From DASUWK01 sp036378435 (lineage in GTDB: Bacteria > Chloroflexota > Dormibacteria > Dormibacterales > Dormibacteraceae): a stretch of 64,000 nt of DNA. The notes beneath the pieces were generated by a model that was not told the origin of the DNA, made no database searches, and worked only from the letters and a program-made list of their open reading frames with translations. The stretch is from contig DASUWK010000049.1 of the NCBI GenBank assembly GCA_036378435.1, positions 1 to 64,000 of the forward strand. The letters are read 5' to 3'. The translations under genes and the position numbers were made by a program. How positions within the stretch are numbered: position 1 is the stretch's first letter; each line of letters begins with the position of its first letter. Positions 39,948 to 47,616 of this stretch are shown here, piece by piece.

Positions 39948-41256
39948 CGGCCATCGCCCCGGCCGCGCTGCAGACGTTGCCGTGCGCGTGCTCGTCGTAC
40001 TCGTTCCGGAAGTGGTTCATCGTCGACTCGATCACCCAACCGGCGGAGTCGCCCAGGCCGCACAGGCAGCGCCCGTTCTGCAGCCCTGCCTGGATCCGGT
40101 CGAGCAGCTGGAGTTGGGCGGGTCCGTCCTCGCCGGCGAGCAGGCGCTCATACGCGCGAACCGCCCAGTTGCCGCCGATCCGGCACGGCGTGCACTTTCC
40201 GCACGACTCGTAGGCATAGAACTGGAGCAGCCGGTAGGCGCCGCGGACCACGCAGTAGCTGTCGTCCATCACGATCACGCCACCCGAGCCGCCCATGGTG
40301 CCGAGCTTCTTGAGCTCCTCGGTGTCCGTCGTCGTGTCGAGCATCGAGGCGGGGAGGACCGGCGCCGACGAGCCGCCGGGCCAGAACACCTTCAGCGTGC
40401 GGCCGGGCAGCGCGCCGCCGGCCATGCCCTCGATGAGGTCGCGGAACGGCCGGCCGATCTCCATCTCGTAGTTGCCGGGGCGCTGGACGTGACCGCTGAC
40501 GGTGAAGAGGCGCGTCCCGCGCGACTGCTCCGTGCCGAGCTTGGCGTACTCGGCCCCGCCCTTCTCGATGATCCAGGGCAGCGTGGAAAGGGTTTCGACG
40601 TTGTTGATCAGCGTCGGCCGGCCCCAAGCGCCCTTGACAGCGGGGAAGGGGGGTCGCGAGCGCGGCTGCGCGCGCTTGCCCTCCAGCGATTCCAGCAGCG
40701 CGGTCTCCTCGCCGCAGATGTAGGCGCCGTGCCCGCGGTAGAGGCGGATATCGACGTCGAAGCCTTTGCCGTAGACGTCCTTGCCGAGGTGCCCGGCCTT
40801 CGTCGCCTCGGCGATCGCTTCTGCGAGCATGGCGTGCGGGCGGTCGTATTCACCGCGGATGTAGATCCAGGCCTGGTTCGCGCCGACGGCGAAGGCCGCG
40901 ATGGCGATGCCCTCGAGCAGCTGGTGCGGCGAGTTCTCCATCAGGTAGCGATCCTTCGCGGTTCCAGGCTCCGACTCGTCGGCGTTGACGACGACGTACT
41001 TCGGCCCCGGCATGTCGCGCGGGATGAAGCTCCACTTCTGGCCGGTGGGGAAGCCGGCGCCGCCGCGGCCGCGGAGGCCCGACGTCTTCACTTCGGCGGT
41101 GATCGCGGCCGGATCCATGGAGGTCAACGCCTTGCGCCAGGAGGCGTAGCCGCCTTTCTTGACGTAGATGTCGAGCTGGTGAAGGTTCTCGGTGCCGAAC
41201 CAGCGCGTGAGCACCGGCCCGGCGGATTTGCCGTGGGAGCCTCGCAGCTCAGCCAT
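39940..41256 (-). CDS. nuoF: NADH-quinone oxidoreductase subunit F (FMN, 4Fe-4S)
   Basis: A 438-residue NADH-oxidising subunit. The NADH/FMN site is LRGRGGAGFPTGQKWSF, followed by VVNADESEPGTAKDRYL and YIRGEYDRPHAMLAEAI; the 4Fe-4S cluster is held by SCGKCTPCRIG plus a later cysteine in GRCLCGLG. The ATG at 41256 overlaps the nuoE stop by 8 bp (ATGGCTGA); an in-frame GTG at 41274 is possible but overlaps more. Confidence 0.96.
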   Translation of the reverse strand: MAELRGSHGKSAGPVLTRWFGTENLHQLDIYVKKGGYASWRKALTSMDPAAITAEVKTSGLRGRGGAGFPTGQKWSFIPRDMPGPKYVVVNADESEPGTAKDRYLMENSPHQLLEGIAIAAFAVGANQAWIYIRGEYDRPHAMLAEAIAEATKAGHLGKDVYGKGFDVDIRLYRGHGAYICGEETALLESLEGKRAQPRSRPPFPAVKGAWGRPTLINNVETLSTLPWIIEKGGAEYAKLGTEQSRGTRLFTVSGHVQRPGNYEMEIGRPFRDLIEGMAGGALPGRTLKVFWPGGSSAPVLPASMLDTTTDTEELKKLGTMGGSGGVIVMDDSYCVVRGAYRLLQFYAYESCGKCTPCRIGGNWAVRAYERLLAGEDGPAQLQLLDRIQAGLQNGRCLCGLGDSAGWVIESTMNHFRNEYDEHAHGNVCSAAGAMAVA

Positions 41257-41923
41257 CGCTCTTGGACCTGCCACGGCCCTTCCGGCCGGCTGCGCCGGCC
41301 ACCTCCCCGCCGAGCGGGGAGGAGCCCCTCCTGGCTTCGATCAGGGCGTCGACCTTCTCGGTCGTGAGGTCGTAGTGGAAGGCATGGTCGAGGCGCAGCA
41401 TCGGCGCGTACTCGCAGGCGCCCAGACACTCGACGGGCTCGACGCTGAAGAGACCGTCGGCGCTGACCTCTTCGGGATCGTGGACGCCGACCTGCGCCTG
41501 GATGTGCTCGTAGATCTCGTTGCCACCCCGCAGCGCGCAGCTGAGGTTGGTGCAGACGTAGAAGCGGTGCTTGCCGATCGGTCTGGTGTGGAACAGCGTG
41601 TAGAACGTCGCGACGCCTTCGACGTAGCCCGGGTCGAGGTTGAGGGCGTGGGCGACCTCGCTCATCACGTCGGGAGTCAGGTGGCCGGTCTCCTCCTGCG
41701 CCAGGTCCAGCGCGGGCATGACGGCGGAGCGCAGCTCGGGGAACTTCGCCGGCAGCTCGCGGATCTCGCGGAGCACGTGCTGGCTCAGGGTCACCTGGTC
41801 CCTTCCCGAAGTGGGCGATTTGCCGACAAATGACCCCTTGCCGCTGCGGTTGGTGGGCGATTTGCCGACAAATCGCCGTTCGGGGTCGGGCTTTGGCGTT
41901 CCGCCAGACGCGTCATCGGTCAA
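41249..41923 (-). CDS. nuoE: NADH-quinone oxidoreductase subunit E with repeat-bearing extensions
   Basis: A 224-residue 2Fe-2S subunit. The conserved core runs from LSQHVLREIRELP (about residue 46) to about residue 197, with the four cluster cysteines in VCTNLSCALRGG and VECLGACEYAP. The ATG at 41923 overlaps the end of nuoD, so about 43 residues precede the core. That extension contains the heptapeptide FVGKSPT twice (residues 18-24 and 32-38), encoded by a palindromic DNA repeat. The C-terminal 25 residues (SSPLGGEVAGAAGRKGRGR) are also non-conserved and palindrome-encoded. A shorter protein from GTG at residue 44 is possible. Confidence 0.93.
   Translation of the reverse strand: MTDDASGGTPKPDPERRFVGKSPTNRSGKGSFVGKSPTSGRDQVTLSQHVLREIRELPAKFPELRSAVMPALDLAQEETGHLTPDVMSEVAHALNLDPGYVEGVATFYTLFHTRPIGKHRFYVCTNLSCALRGGNEIYEHIQAQVGVHDPEEVSADGLFSVEPVECLGACEYAPMLRLDHAFHYDLTTEKVDALIEARRGSSPLGGEVAGAAGRKGRGRSKSDG
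41284..41322. repeat. Two strong palindromes in the 3' end of nuoE
   Basis: A 7-bp stem GGCCGGC/GCCGGCC with loop TGC (41284-41300), then a perfect 9-bp stem CCTCCCCGC/GCGGGGAGG with loop CGA (41302-41322). A further GGAG/CTCC pairing follows. They encode the non-conserved C-terminal tail of NuoE, immediately before the nuoF start region. Confidence 0.7.
41811..41877. repeat. Two copies of a palindromic element within the 5' end of nuoE
   Basis: An exact 21-bp direct repeat occurs at 41811-41831 and 41853-41873, 42 bp apart (14 codons, frame kept). Copy 2 is a perfect palindrome: arms GGCGATTTG and CAAATCGCC around CCGA (41856-41877). Copy 1 has two mismatches in one arm. Both are read as FVGKSPT in NuoE. 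This looks like a REP- or RPE-type palindromic element inserted in a coding region. Confidence 0.8.
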
Positions 41924-43166
41924 CGTCTCCGAGCACGGCGTCGGCGGTGCCGATGATCGCGATCAGGTCCGCCACCATGTGGCCGACCGCCATCTTCTCC
42001 AGCGCCTGCAGGTGATTGAAGGACGCGGAGCGAAACTTCACGCGCCGCGGCTTGTGCGTGCCGTCGGAGACGACGTAGCACCCGTTCTCGCCGCGGCCTG
42101 ACTCGACCGCGACATACACGTCGCCGGCGGGCGGCGAATAGCCCTCGGTGAAGAGCTTGAAGTGGTGGATCACCGCCTCCATCGAGGTGTCCAGTTCCTC
42201 GCGCGGTGGCGGCAGAACCTTCCGGTCGTCCACGTTGACCGGGCCCACCGGCAGCCGGTCCAACGCCTGGCGCAGGATCTTCAGCGACTCGCGCATCTCG
42301 CGAATCCGCACGATGTAGCGCGCGTAGCAGTCACCGGCCTGCTCGACGGCCATGTCGAAGTCGTAGGTCTCGTAACCGCTGTAGGGCATCGACTTGCGCA
42401 GGTCCCACTCGACGCCGCTGCCGCGCAGCATCGGGCCCGACGCGCCGAACCGGATCGCGTCCTCACCGCTGAGGTGCCCGATCCCTTGCGTGCGCACCTT
42501 CCAGATCGGGTTCTCGGTCAGCAGGTCCTCGTACTCCTGGATGTGCTCCGGCATCTCGCCGATGAAGGTGTCGAGCATGTCCAGAAAGCGCGGCGTCGCG
42601 TCCGCCATCACGCCTCCGGGGCGGATGTACGACGTGTGCATGCGGAAGCCCGAGATCTCCTCGTTCATGTCGAGGATGCGATCGCGCTCGCGGAAGCAGT
42701 ACATGAACACGCTCATCGCGCCGAGCTCGAGCGCGCTCGTACCCAGCCACACCAGGTGCGACGAGATGCGCGTCAGTTCGGACATGATCACGCGCAGCAC
42801 CTGCGCCCGCTCCGGCGCCTCGATGCCGAGCAGCTTCTCGACGGCCAGCGCATACGCGAGGTTGTTGATCGGCGGCGAGAGGTAGTCGTGCCGGTCGGTG
42901 ACGACGACGCCCTGCTGGTAGCGCAGCGCCTCCATCTGTTTCTCGATGCCGGTGTGTAGGTAGCCGATGACCGGCTTCACGCGGCGGATCACCTCGCCGT
43001 CGAGGTCGACGATCAGGCGCAGGACGCCGTGCGTCGACGGGTGCTGCGGACCGAAGTTGACGGTGAGGATGTCGCCGCCGAGCTCGTCGACGCCCGAGCG
43101 CACGATGCTGATCCCGCGCGGCTTCTCGAGCTGCGAACGCTCCTCGGTCGTGGTGCTCTCGGTCAT
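41913..43166 (-). CDS. nuoD: NADH-quinone oxidoreductase subunit D
   Basis: A 417-residue 49-kDa-type subunit forming the quinone site. It shows LTVNFGPQHPSTHGVLRLIVDLDGE (with the quinone-site His), YLHTGIEKQMEALRY, TDRHDYLSPPINNLAYALAVEKLLG and GRGENGCYVVSDG. It is separate from NuoC, not fused. The ATG at 43166 overlaps the nuoC stop as ATGA and is preferred to the in-frame start eight codons upstream. Confidence 0.96.
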   Translation of the reverse strand: MTESTTTEERSQLEKPRGISIVRSGVDELGGDILTVNFGPQHPSTHGVLRLIVDLDGEVIRRVKPVIGYLHTGIEKQMEALRYQQGVVVTDRHDYLSPPINNLAYALAVEKLLGIEAPERAQVLRVIMSELTRISSHLVWLGTSALELGAMSVFMYCFRERDRILDMNEEISGFRMHTSYIRPGGVMADATPRFLDMLDTFIGEMPEHIQEYEDLLTENPIWKVRTQGIGHLSGEDAIRFGASGPMLRGSGVEWDLRKSMPYSGYETYDFDMAVEQAGDCYARYIVRIREMRESLKILRQALDRLPVGPVNVDDRKVLPPPREELDTSMEAVIHHFKLFTEGYSPPAGDVYVAVESGRGENGCYVVSDGTHKPRRVKFRSASFNHLQALEKMAVGHMVADLIAIIGTADAVLGDVDR

Positions 43167-43654
43167 GCCTGTGGCGGTGTGGTCTCCCACACCTCGTGCT
43201 CTTCCGAGAAGTCGACCTGCTCGCCCCCGACCGGGTAGTCGCGCCGCAGCGGATGACCCACCCAGTCCTCGGGCATCAGGATCCGCGTCAGGTCCGGATG
43301 GCCTTCGAACTCGATCCCGAACAGGTCGTACGTCTCGCGCTCGTCCCAGTTCGCGTTGGGATAGATGTCGGCGACCGACGGAGCGACGACGCGCTCCGCC
43401 TCCGCCACAAAGGTCCGGACTCGAAGCAGCTTTCGGTGCCGGTAGCTGCGCACCTCATAGACGAGCTCGAAGCGCTCCGGCGCGGCCGGCGCGACGCTGG
43501 CGAGGTGGTCGACGCAGGTCATGAACGAGAGCGCCTCGTAGCCGTCCTCGTCACGGAGCGCCGTCAGCGAAGCGCGCAGCGCATCCGGTGCGACAGTGAT
43601 CCATTCGTCGCCCGCGCTCTCACCCTTGGCCAGGACCTTGAGACGCGACTTCAT
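43163..43654 (-). CDS. nuoC: NADH-quinone oxidoreductase subunit C
   Basis: A 163-residue 30-kDa-type subunit. FMTCVDHLASVAPAAPERFELVYEVRSYRHRKLLRVRTFV and the family signature NWDERETYDLFGIEFEGHPDLTRILMPEDWVGHPLRRDYPV are present. The ATG at 43654 overlaps the nuoB stop as ATGA; the longer frame upstream lies inside nuoB and was rejected. Confidence 0.96.
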   Translation of the reverse strand: MKSRLKVLAKGESAGDEWITVAPDALRASLTALRDEDGYEALSFMTCVDHLASVAPAAPERFELVYEVRSYRHRKLLRVRTFVAEAERVVAPSVADIYPNANWDERETYDLFGIEFEGHPDLTRILMPEDWVGHPLRRDYPVGGEQVDFSEEHEVWETTPPQA

Positions 43655-44136
43655 ACGCGAGGTTTGATCCCCTGGGCCTTGATCCGGTCCTGGAGGATCA
43701 TGAGCGCGTTCAGTAGGTCCTCGGGACGCGGTGGACAGCCCGGGACGTACACGTCGACCGGCACCACCTTGTCCACGCCCTGCAGGATCGCGTAGTTGTT
43801 GAACACGCCCCCGGTAGAGGCGCAGGCGCCCATCGAGATGACCCATTTCGGCTCTGGCATCTGGTCGTAGATCTGGCGCAGTACGGGGGCCATCTTGTGC
43901 GCGACCCGGCCCGCCACGATCATCAGGTCGGCCTGCCGCGGGGAGGCGCGCATCGCCTCCGACCCGAAGCGGGCGATGTCGACGCTCGAGGACGCCGTGT
44001 GCATCATCTCGATCGCGCAGCAGGCGAGTCCGAACTGGGCCGGCCAGACCGAGTTGCCGCGTCCCCAGCCGACCAGCTTGTCCAGCGTGGTCAGCAGGAC
44101 TCCGGGCATGGAGTCGGCGAGCTCTTCTATTCCCAT
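43651..44136 (-). CDS. nuoB: NADH-quinone oxidoreductase subunit B (cluster N2)
   Basis: A 161-residue subunit holding the terminal 4Fe-4S cluster N2. The tandem cysteines are in GLACCAIEMMHTASSS, the others in SMGACASTGG and VPGCPPRPEDLLNAL. GRVAHKMAPVLRQIYDQMPEPKWVI is typical. The ATG at 44136 overlaps the end of nuoA by 10 bp. Confidence 0.97.
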   Translation of the reverse strand: MGIEELADSMPGVLLTTLDKLVGWGRGNSVWPAQFGLACCAIEMMHTASSSVDIARFGSEAMRASPRQADLMIVAGRVAHKMAPVLRQIYDQMPEPKWVISMGACASTGGVFNNYAILQGVDKVVPVDVYVPGCPPRPEDLLNALMILQDRIKAQGIKPRV

Positions 44137-44480
44137 TCCAGGCCTCCCTTGCGCCAGATGTGGGCCAGGGCGACGATCAGGATCAGCATGAATACGAACA
44201 TCTCGATCACGCCGTACCAGCCCAGCTGGTGCAGATATACAGCCCAGGGGTAGAAGAACACCGCCTCGACGTCGAAGATGATGAAGAGCATCGCCGTGAG
44301 GTAGAAGCGCACCGACAGGCGCTGCCGCGCCGGAACCTGCGGGATGATGCCCGACTCGTAGGGCAGGAGCTTGCTCCGGTAGGGCTTCTGAGGGCCGAGC
44401 AGGAAGGACACCAGCACCAGAGTCGCAACCAGCCCGAGGGCGATGATCGCGTAGACCAGCAGCGGGACGTAGCCGGACAA
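44127..44480 (-). CDS. nuoA: NADH-quinone oxidoreductase subunit A
   Basis: A 117-residue, three-helix membrane subunit and first gene of the operon. It shows KLLPYESGIIPQVPARQRLSVRFYLTAMLFIIFDVEAVFFYPWAV, the hallmark loop and second helix of NuoA. Start TTG 44480; a GGAG lies upstream but at a long distance (about 15 bases), so initiation may be inefficient or the annotated start slightly off. Confidence 0.94.
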   Translation of the reverse strand: MSGYVPLLVYAIIALGLVATLVLVSFLLGPQKPYRSKLLPYESGIIPQVPARQRLSVRFYLTAMLFIIFDVEAVFFYPWAVYLHQLGWYGVIEMFVFMLILIVALAHIWRKGGLEWE

Positions 44481-44535
44481 GGTGGCGCTAAGAGTCTCCT
44501 GCGGAGGGGCCGTCGCCCCGAGGGGGACGATCCCA

Positions 44536-44541
44536 ATTGTA
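44536..44541 (-). promoter_or_regulatory. Possible -10 element of the nuo operon
   Basis: The 107-bp gap between nuoA and the PPOX gene has one good -10-like hexamer on the minus strand, TACAAT (44536-44541), about 55 bp before the nuoA start. No convincing -35 at 16-18 bp is seen; a GCGGT/ACCGC palindrome (about 44546-44559) overlaps the spacer and could be an operator. Weak support. Confidence 0.3.
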
Positions 44542-44587
44542 GGTAGCGGTGGTTACCGCCCGTATCAGGCGACGTTTGGGCGCGCGC

Positions 44588-45157
44588 CTAGGAGATCGCG
44601 GGTGTCTTGAGCCCCGGCTCGCGCAGCCCCGGGAGCCCGTCCAGGCTCACGTTGTGATCCTTTTGATAGAGGTCGATCCCCTCCTGGCCCTTGCGGTCGG
44701 CCCAGGCGTCCATCTGCGTGCGCTCGGACTCGTACGCCATCAACGGCACGCCATATCCGCAGGAGTCGGACACGCGCTCGGCCTCGATCGCGATGACCGA
44801 GCGGACGGCGCGGAAGGTGGCGAAGAGGGCGATCCAGCGGTCCCAATCCTCGTGCGAGCGCTCTACGACCCGGCCGCGCCCGTGGATCCGGACGATCCGA
44901 GGCGCGCCCTCGAACGCGCAGAGCATCAGCGTGATGCGGCCGTTCTCCCGCACGTGAGAGATGGTCTCGACGCCGCTGCCCGTCAGGTCGACATAGGCGA
45001 GTGTCCAGGCGTCGACAACCCGAAGGCTGTCCCGGCCCTTGGGCGAGAGGTTGACGTGGCCTCCGCCGCCGGCCGGCGCGGTGGCGACGAAGAACAGGTG
45101 CTGCTTCTCGATCCAGCGCTTGAGCTTGGCGTCGATTCCATGCTCGAGCAGGCCCAT
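44588..45157 (-). CDS. Pyridoxamine 5'-phosphate oxidase-family (PPOX) flavin/split-barrel protein
   Basis: A 189-residue split-barrel protein. QHLFFVATAPAGGGGHVNLSPKGRDSLRVVDAWTLAYVDLTGSGVETISHVRENGRITLMLCAFEGAPRIVRIHGRGRVV is the typical N-terminal PPOX pattern, followed by CGYGVPLMAYESERTQMDAW. Members bind FMN, F420 or heme; substrate is unknown. The ATG at 45157 overlaps the osmC-like stop as TGATG; the longer frame upstream is inside that gene. Probably co-transcribed with the OsmC-like gene, both perhaps linked to redox stress. Confidence 0.87.
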   Translation of the reverse strand: MGLLEHGIDAKLKRWIEKQHLFFVATAPAGGGGHVNLSPKGRDSLRVVDAWTLAYVDLTGSGVETISHVRENGRITLMLCAFEGAPRIVRIHGRGRVVERSHEDWDRWIALFATFRAVRSVIAIEAERVSDSCGYGVPLMAYESERTQMDAWADRKGQEGIDLYQKDHNVSLDGLPGLREPGLKTPAIS

Positions 45158-45573
45158 CAGCTGTCGGTCCGGCGGTGGCTGATCTCCACGCCGTGCGCGA
45201 GGGTGGCGTGCACGGGGCAGTAGCGGTTGACCGACTGATCGAGAGCCTTCTCCACCAGGGCGTCGTCGGTCGGGCCTGACCATCCGAGCACGAACTCGAT
45301 CCGGATTGCCGTGAAGGCCTTGGGCCACTCGGTTTCACGATCGCCGTCCACCCGGATCTCGAGCGAGCGCAGAGGCTGCCGCATCTTCTGGAGAAGCAGC
45401 ACGGCGTTGACGCCGGTGCAGGCCCCGAGCGCGCCCAAGAGCAGCTCGGTGGGGTGGATCGCCTCGTCAGCCGCGCCCGGGGCGTCGCTATCGGCCTGCG
45501 CGTGGAAGCCGCTCCCGCCCTCGATGTCGAAGGAGGTGCGGTCGCCGGTCCAGCGCACGGTGGCGGTAGTCAT
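45157..45573 (-). CDS. OsmC/Ohr-family protein
   Basis: A 138-residue peroxiredoxin-like OsmC-family protein. Two conserved cysteines are present in the expected places: ALGACTGVNAVLLLQKM and VNRYCPVHATLAHGVEI. Family members reduce organic hydroperoxides. The ATG is at 45573, divergent from the methyltransferase gene with a 28-bp gap. It heads a two-gene unit with the PPOX protein. Confidence 0.9.
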   Translation of the reverse strand: MTTATVRWTGDRTSFDIEGGSGFHAQADSDAPGAADEAIHPTELLLGALGACTGVNAVLLLQKMRQPLRSLEIRVDGDRETEWPKAFTAIRIEFVLGWSGPTDDALVEKALDQSVNRYCPVHATLAHGVEISHRRTDS

Positions 45574-45601
45574 CTGATATGCAGCCTATCCTTCCCTCGC
45601 C

Positions 45602-46363
45602 ATGCCAGACGACGTCCGCTCGAGCTTCGCCCCGGTGGCTCAGAACTACTCGCGGTCCACGTTCCACGCCGGCAAGCGGGGCATCGAGGAGGTCATCGAG
45701 CTGGCTGAGCCGAAGCCCGGCGAGCTGGCCCTCGACGTCGCCACTGGCACGGGCAACGCGGCTTTCGCCCTGGCCGGGCACCTGGAGCGGGTGATCGGCC
45801 TGGACCTCACGCCCGAGATGCTGGCCGAGGCCCGTCGCGTCGCCGCCGAGCGTGGCATCGAGAACGTGACCTGGGTGTTCGGCGACGCCCAGGCGCTGCC
45901 TTTCCCCGACGCGACCTTCGACGTTTACATGGTCCGCGCGGCGCCCCATCACTTTCCCGATCTCCCGCTGGCGCTGCGCGAGGCGGCGCGTGTGCTCAAG
46001 GGAGGCGGCAGAGCGTGCTTCATCGACTGCGCACCGCCCGCGGCGGCGCGAGAGGTCCTGCACGGCGTGGAGCTGCGGCGCGATCCGTCGCACGTCCAGA
46101 GCCGGACCGTCGACGAGTGGGTCGAGCTGCTCGGCGAAGCCGGGCTGGTCGTGGAGCGCGCCGACCAGCGCGAGGTCGACTGGGATCACGACGACTGGAT
46201 GAACAACATGGCGGTGCCCGCCGAGCGGCGCCCGGAGCTGGCGCGGATGGTCGAGGCGGCGGAGGGCGCCGCACGCGCTCAGCTCAGGCCGGAGCGGCGC
46301 GAGGGCAAGCTGTGGCACGCCTACTGGCACTGCCTGATCCGCGCCCGCAAGCCTTGGAGCTAA
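45602..46363 (+). CDS. Class I SAM-dependent methyltransferase (UbiE/MenG-like)
   Basis: A 253-residue methyltransferase. Motif I is ALDVATGTGNAAFALAG, followed by VIGLDLTPEMLAEARRVA, FGDAQALPFPDATFDVYMVRAAPHHFPDLPLALREAARVLKGGG, a common UbiE-type arrangement. Acceptor unknown; quinone or small-molecule methylation is possible. The stop TAA overlaps the next gene by 10 bp. Confidence 0.88.
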   Translation: MPDDVRSSFAPVAQNYSRSTFHAGKRGIEEVIELAEPKPGELALDVATGTGNAAFALAGHLERVIGLDLTPEMLAEARRVAAERGIENVTWVFGDAQALPFPDATFDVYMVRAAPHHFPDLPLALREAARVLKGGGRACFIDCAPPAAAREVLHGVELRRDPSHVQSRTVDEWVELLGEAGLVVERADQREVDWDHDDWMNNMAVPAERRPELARMVEAAEGAARAQLRPERREGKLWHAYWHCLIRARKPWS

Positions 46364-47163
46364 GCGCCGGCGACTCCGTAATCCTCCATGACCGTGCCGG
46401 CAGGCGCTACCACGCCACGCTCCAGCCCGGCGCGATCGTGTCCCTGCACTCCGGAGTCGTCCAGCACGACGACCTGATCGGCCTCGAGGAAGGCTCTGTC
46501 GTGAGCACGCACCAGGGCGCGCGACTCCTGGTCCTGCGGCCCACCTTCTCGGAGTCGATCCTGGACCGCCGCCGGCGGACCCAGCCCATCTATCCGAAGG
46601 ACCTCGGCGCCATCCTGGTCCAGGCCGACATCCATCCTGGCGCCAGGGTGCTGGAGGCGGGAGCGGGAACCGGCACGCTGACAGCGGCCCTGCTGCGCGC
46701 CGTCGGTCCCACCGGCGCCGTCGTCGCCTACGAGATGAGGGAGGATTTCCTGGAGGCCGCACGCGCCAGCGTGGCCGAGCACCTCGGCGGGGCGCCGGCC
46801 AACCTCGAGCTTCGGCTCGGCGACGTGTATGCGGATGCCGTGGACGGCGAGTTCGACCGCGTCTGCCTCGACCTGCCCGAGCCGTGGCAGGCGCTGCCGC
46901 AGGTGGCCCCGGCCTTGCGTCCGGGGGGCGTGCTCTTCGCGCTGAGCCCGAACGTGAGCCAGGTGCAGCGTCTCTGCGACGCTCTGCGAGAGGTCGGCGG
47001 CTTCGGGCTGATCGAGACGGTCGAGCTCCTGGAGCGCGCCTGGACCGTGCGCGGGCGGAGCCTGCGCCCCGCCCATCGCATGGTCGCTCACACGGCCTTT
47101 CTCACCTTCGCCCGCCGGCTTGCCGGCAGCGAGGTGTTCGAGACCGAGTCCGAAGGGTTCTAG
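46354..47163 (+). CDS. trmI: tRNA (adenine-N1)-methyltransferase, TrmI-type
   Basis: A 269-residue enzyme methylating A58 in the tRNA T loop. The N-terminal beta-domain (SAGDSVILHDRAGRRYHATLQPGA, HSGVVQHDDLIG) and the Rossmann domain with RRRRTQPIYPKDLGAILVQADIHPGARVLEAGAGTGTLTAALLRAVG, CLDLPEPWQAL and GGVLFALSPNVSQVQR are clear. TTG 46354 is the likely start. It ends immediately beside the stop of the converging NTF2-like gene. Confidence 0.93.
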   Translation: MELSAGDSVILHDRAGRRYHATLQPGAIVSLHSGVVQHDDLIGLEEGSVVSTHQGARLLVLRPTFSESILDRRRRTQPIYPKDLGAILVQADIHPGARVLEAGAGTGTLTAALLRAVGPTGAVVAYEMREDFLEAARASVAEHLGGAPANLELRLGDVYADAVDGEFDRVCLDLPEPWQALPQVAPALRPGGVLFALSPNVSQVQRLCDALREVGGFGLIETVELLERAWTVRGRSLRPAHRMVAHTAFLTFARRLAGSEVFETESEGF

Positions 47164-47568
47164 CTACTTGCCGATCAGCTCGTCTAACTTGGCCTGCTCG
47201 GACGAGAAGCGCCAGAACTCAGCCAGCTGGCCTGCCGCGTTCTCGTGGGCGACGTCCACTACCGGACCCGTGATGGTCTGGCCCTTGTAAGTCGCGGTGA
47301 CGGTGGACAGGGTGACGACGTGCTGGTCGTTGGCGAGGATGTCGTGGATCTCGTGCTTCTGCACGAGCCCGTCCTGCATCAGCCGGCCGAAGAACTCGAG
47401 CACCGCCTGCTTGCCGTTGTACGTCCCCGTGTACTTGCTGTCGCCGCCGATGTGCCAGACGATGTTGTCGGCGAACAGCTCGAGCACGGTGTTCACGTCC
47501 CCGGCGTCGAAGGCTGTGTAACCCCTGCGCGTCCTCTCGATGGACGCCTGCTGCTCTGTTACCGCCAT
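47164..47568 (-). CDS. NTF2-like (SnoaL-type) protein
   Basis: A 134-residue alpha+beta barrel protein of the NTF2/SnoaL-like superfamily: YTAFDAGDVNTVLELFADNIVWHIGGDSKYTGTYNGKQAVLEFFGRLM at the N-terminus and HVVTLSTVTATYKGQTITGPVVDVAHENAAGQLAEFWRFS in the barrel strands. Such small proteins may be isomerases, cyclases or ligand-binding; the sequence does not tell which. ATG 47568. Confidence 0.85.
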   Translation of the reverse strand: MAVTEQQASIERTRRGYTAFDAGDVNTVLELFADNIVWHIGGDSKYTGTYNGKQAVLEFFGRLMQDGLVQKHEIHDILANDQHVVTLSTVTATYKGQTITGPVVDVAHENAAGQLAEFWRFSSEQAKLDELIGK

Positions 47569-47616
47569 CTCTCTCCTCCTCCACAGTGATGGGCGGGCGT
47601 GCGGAACGCGCCGATG

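Noticed and set aside
43163..43846. 227-residue NuoC with extended N-terminus
   Set aside because: The extra 64 residues lie in nuoB in another frame; ATG 43654 overlaps the nuoB stop as ATGA and gives family-typical length.
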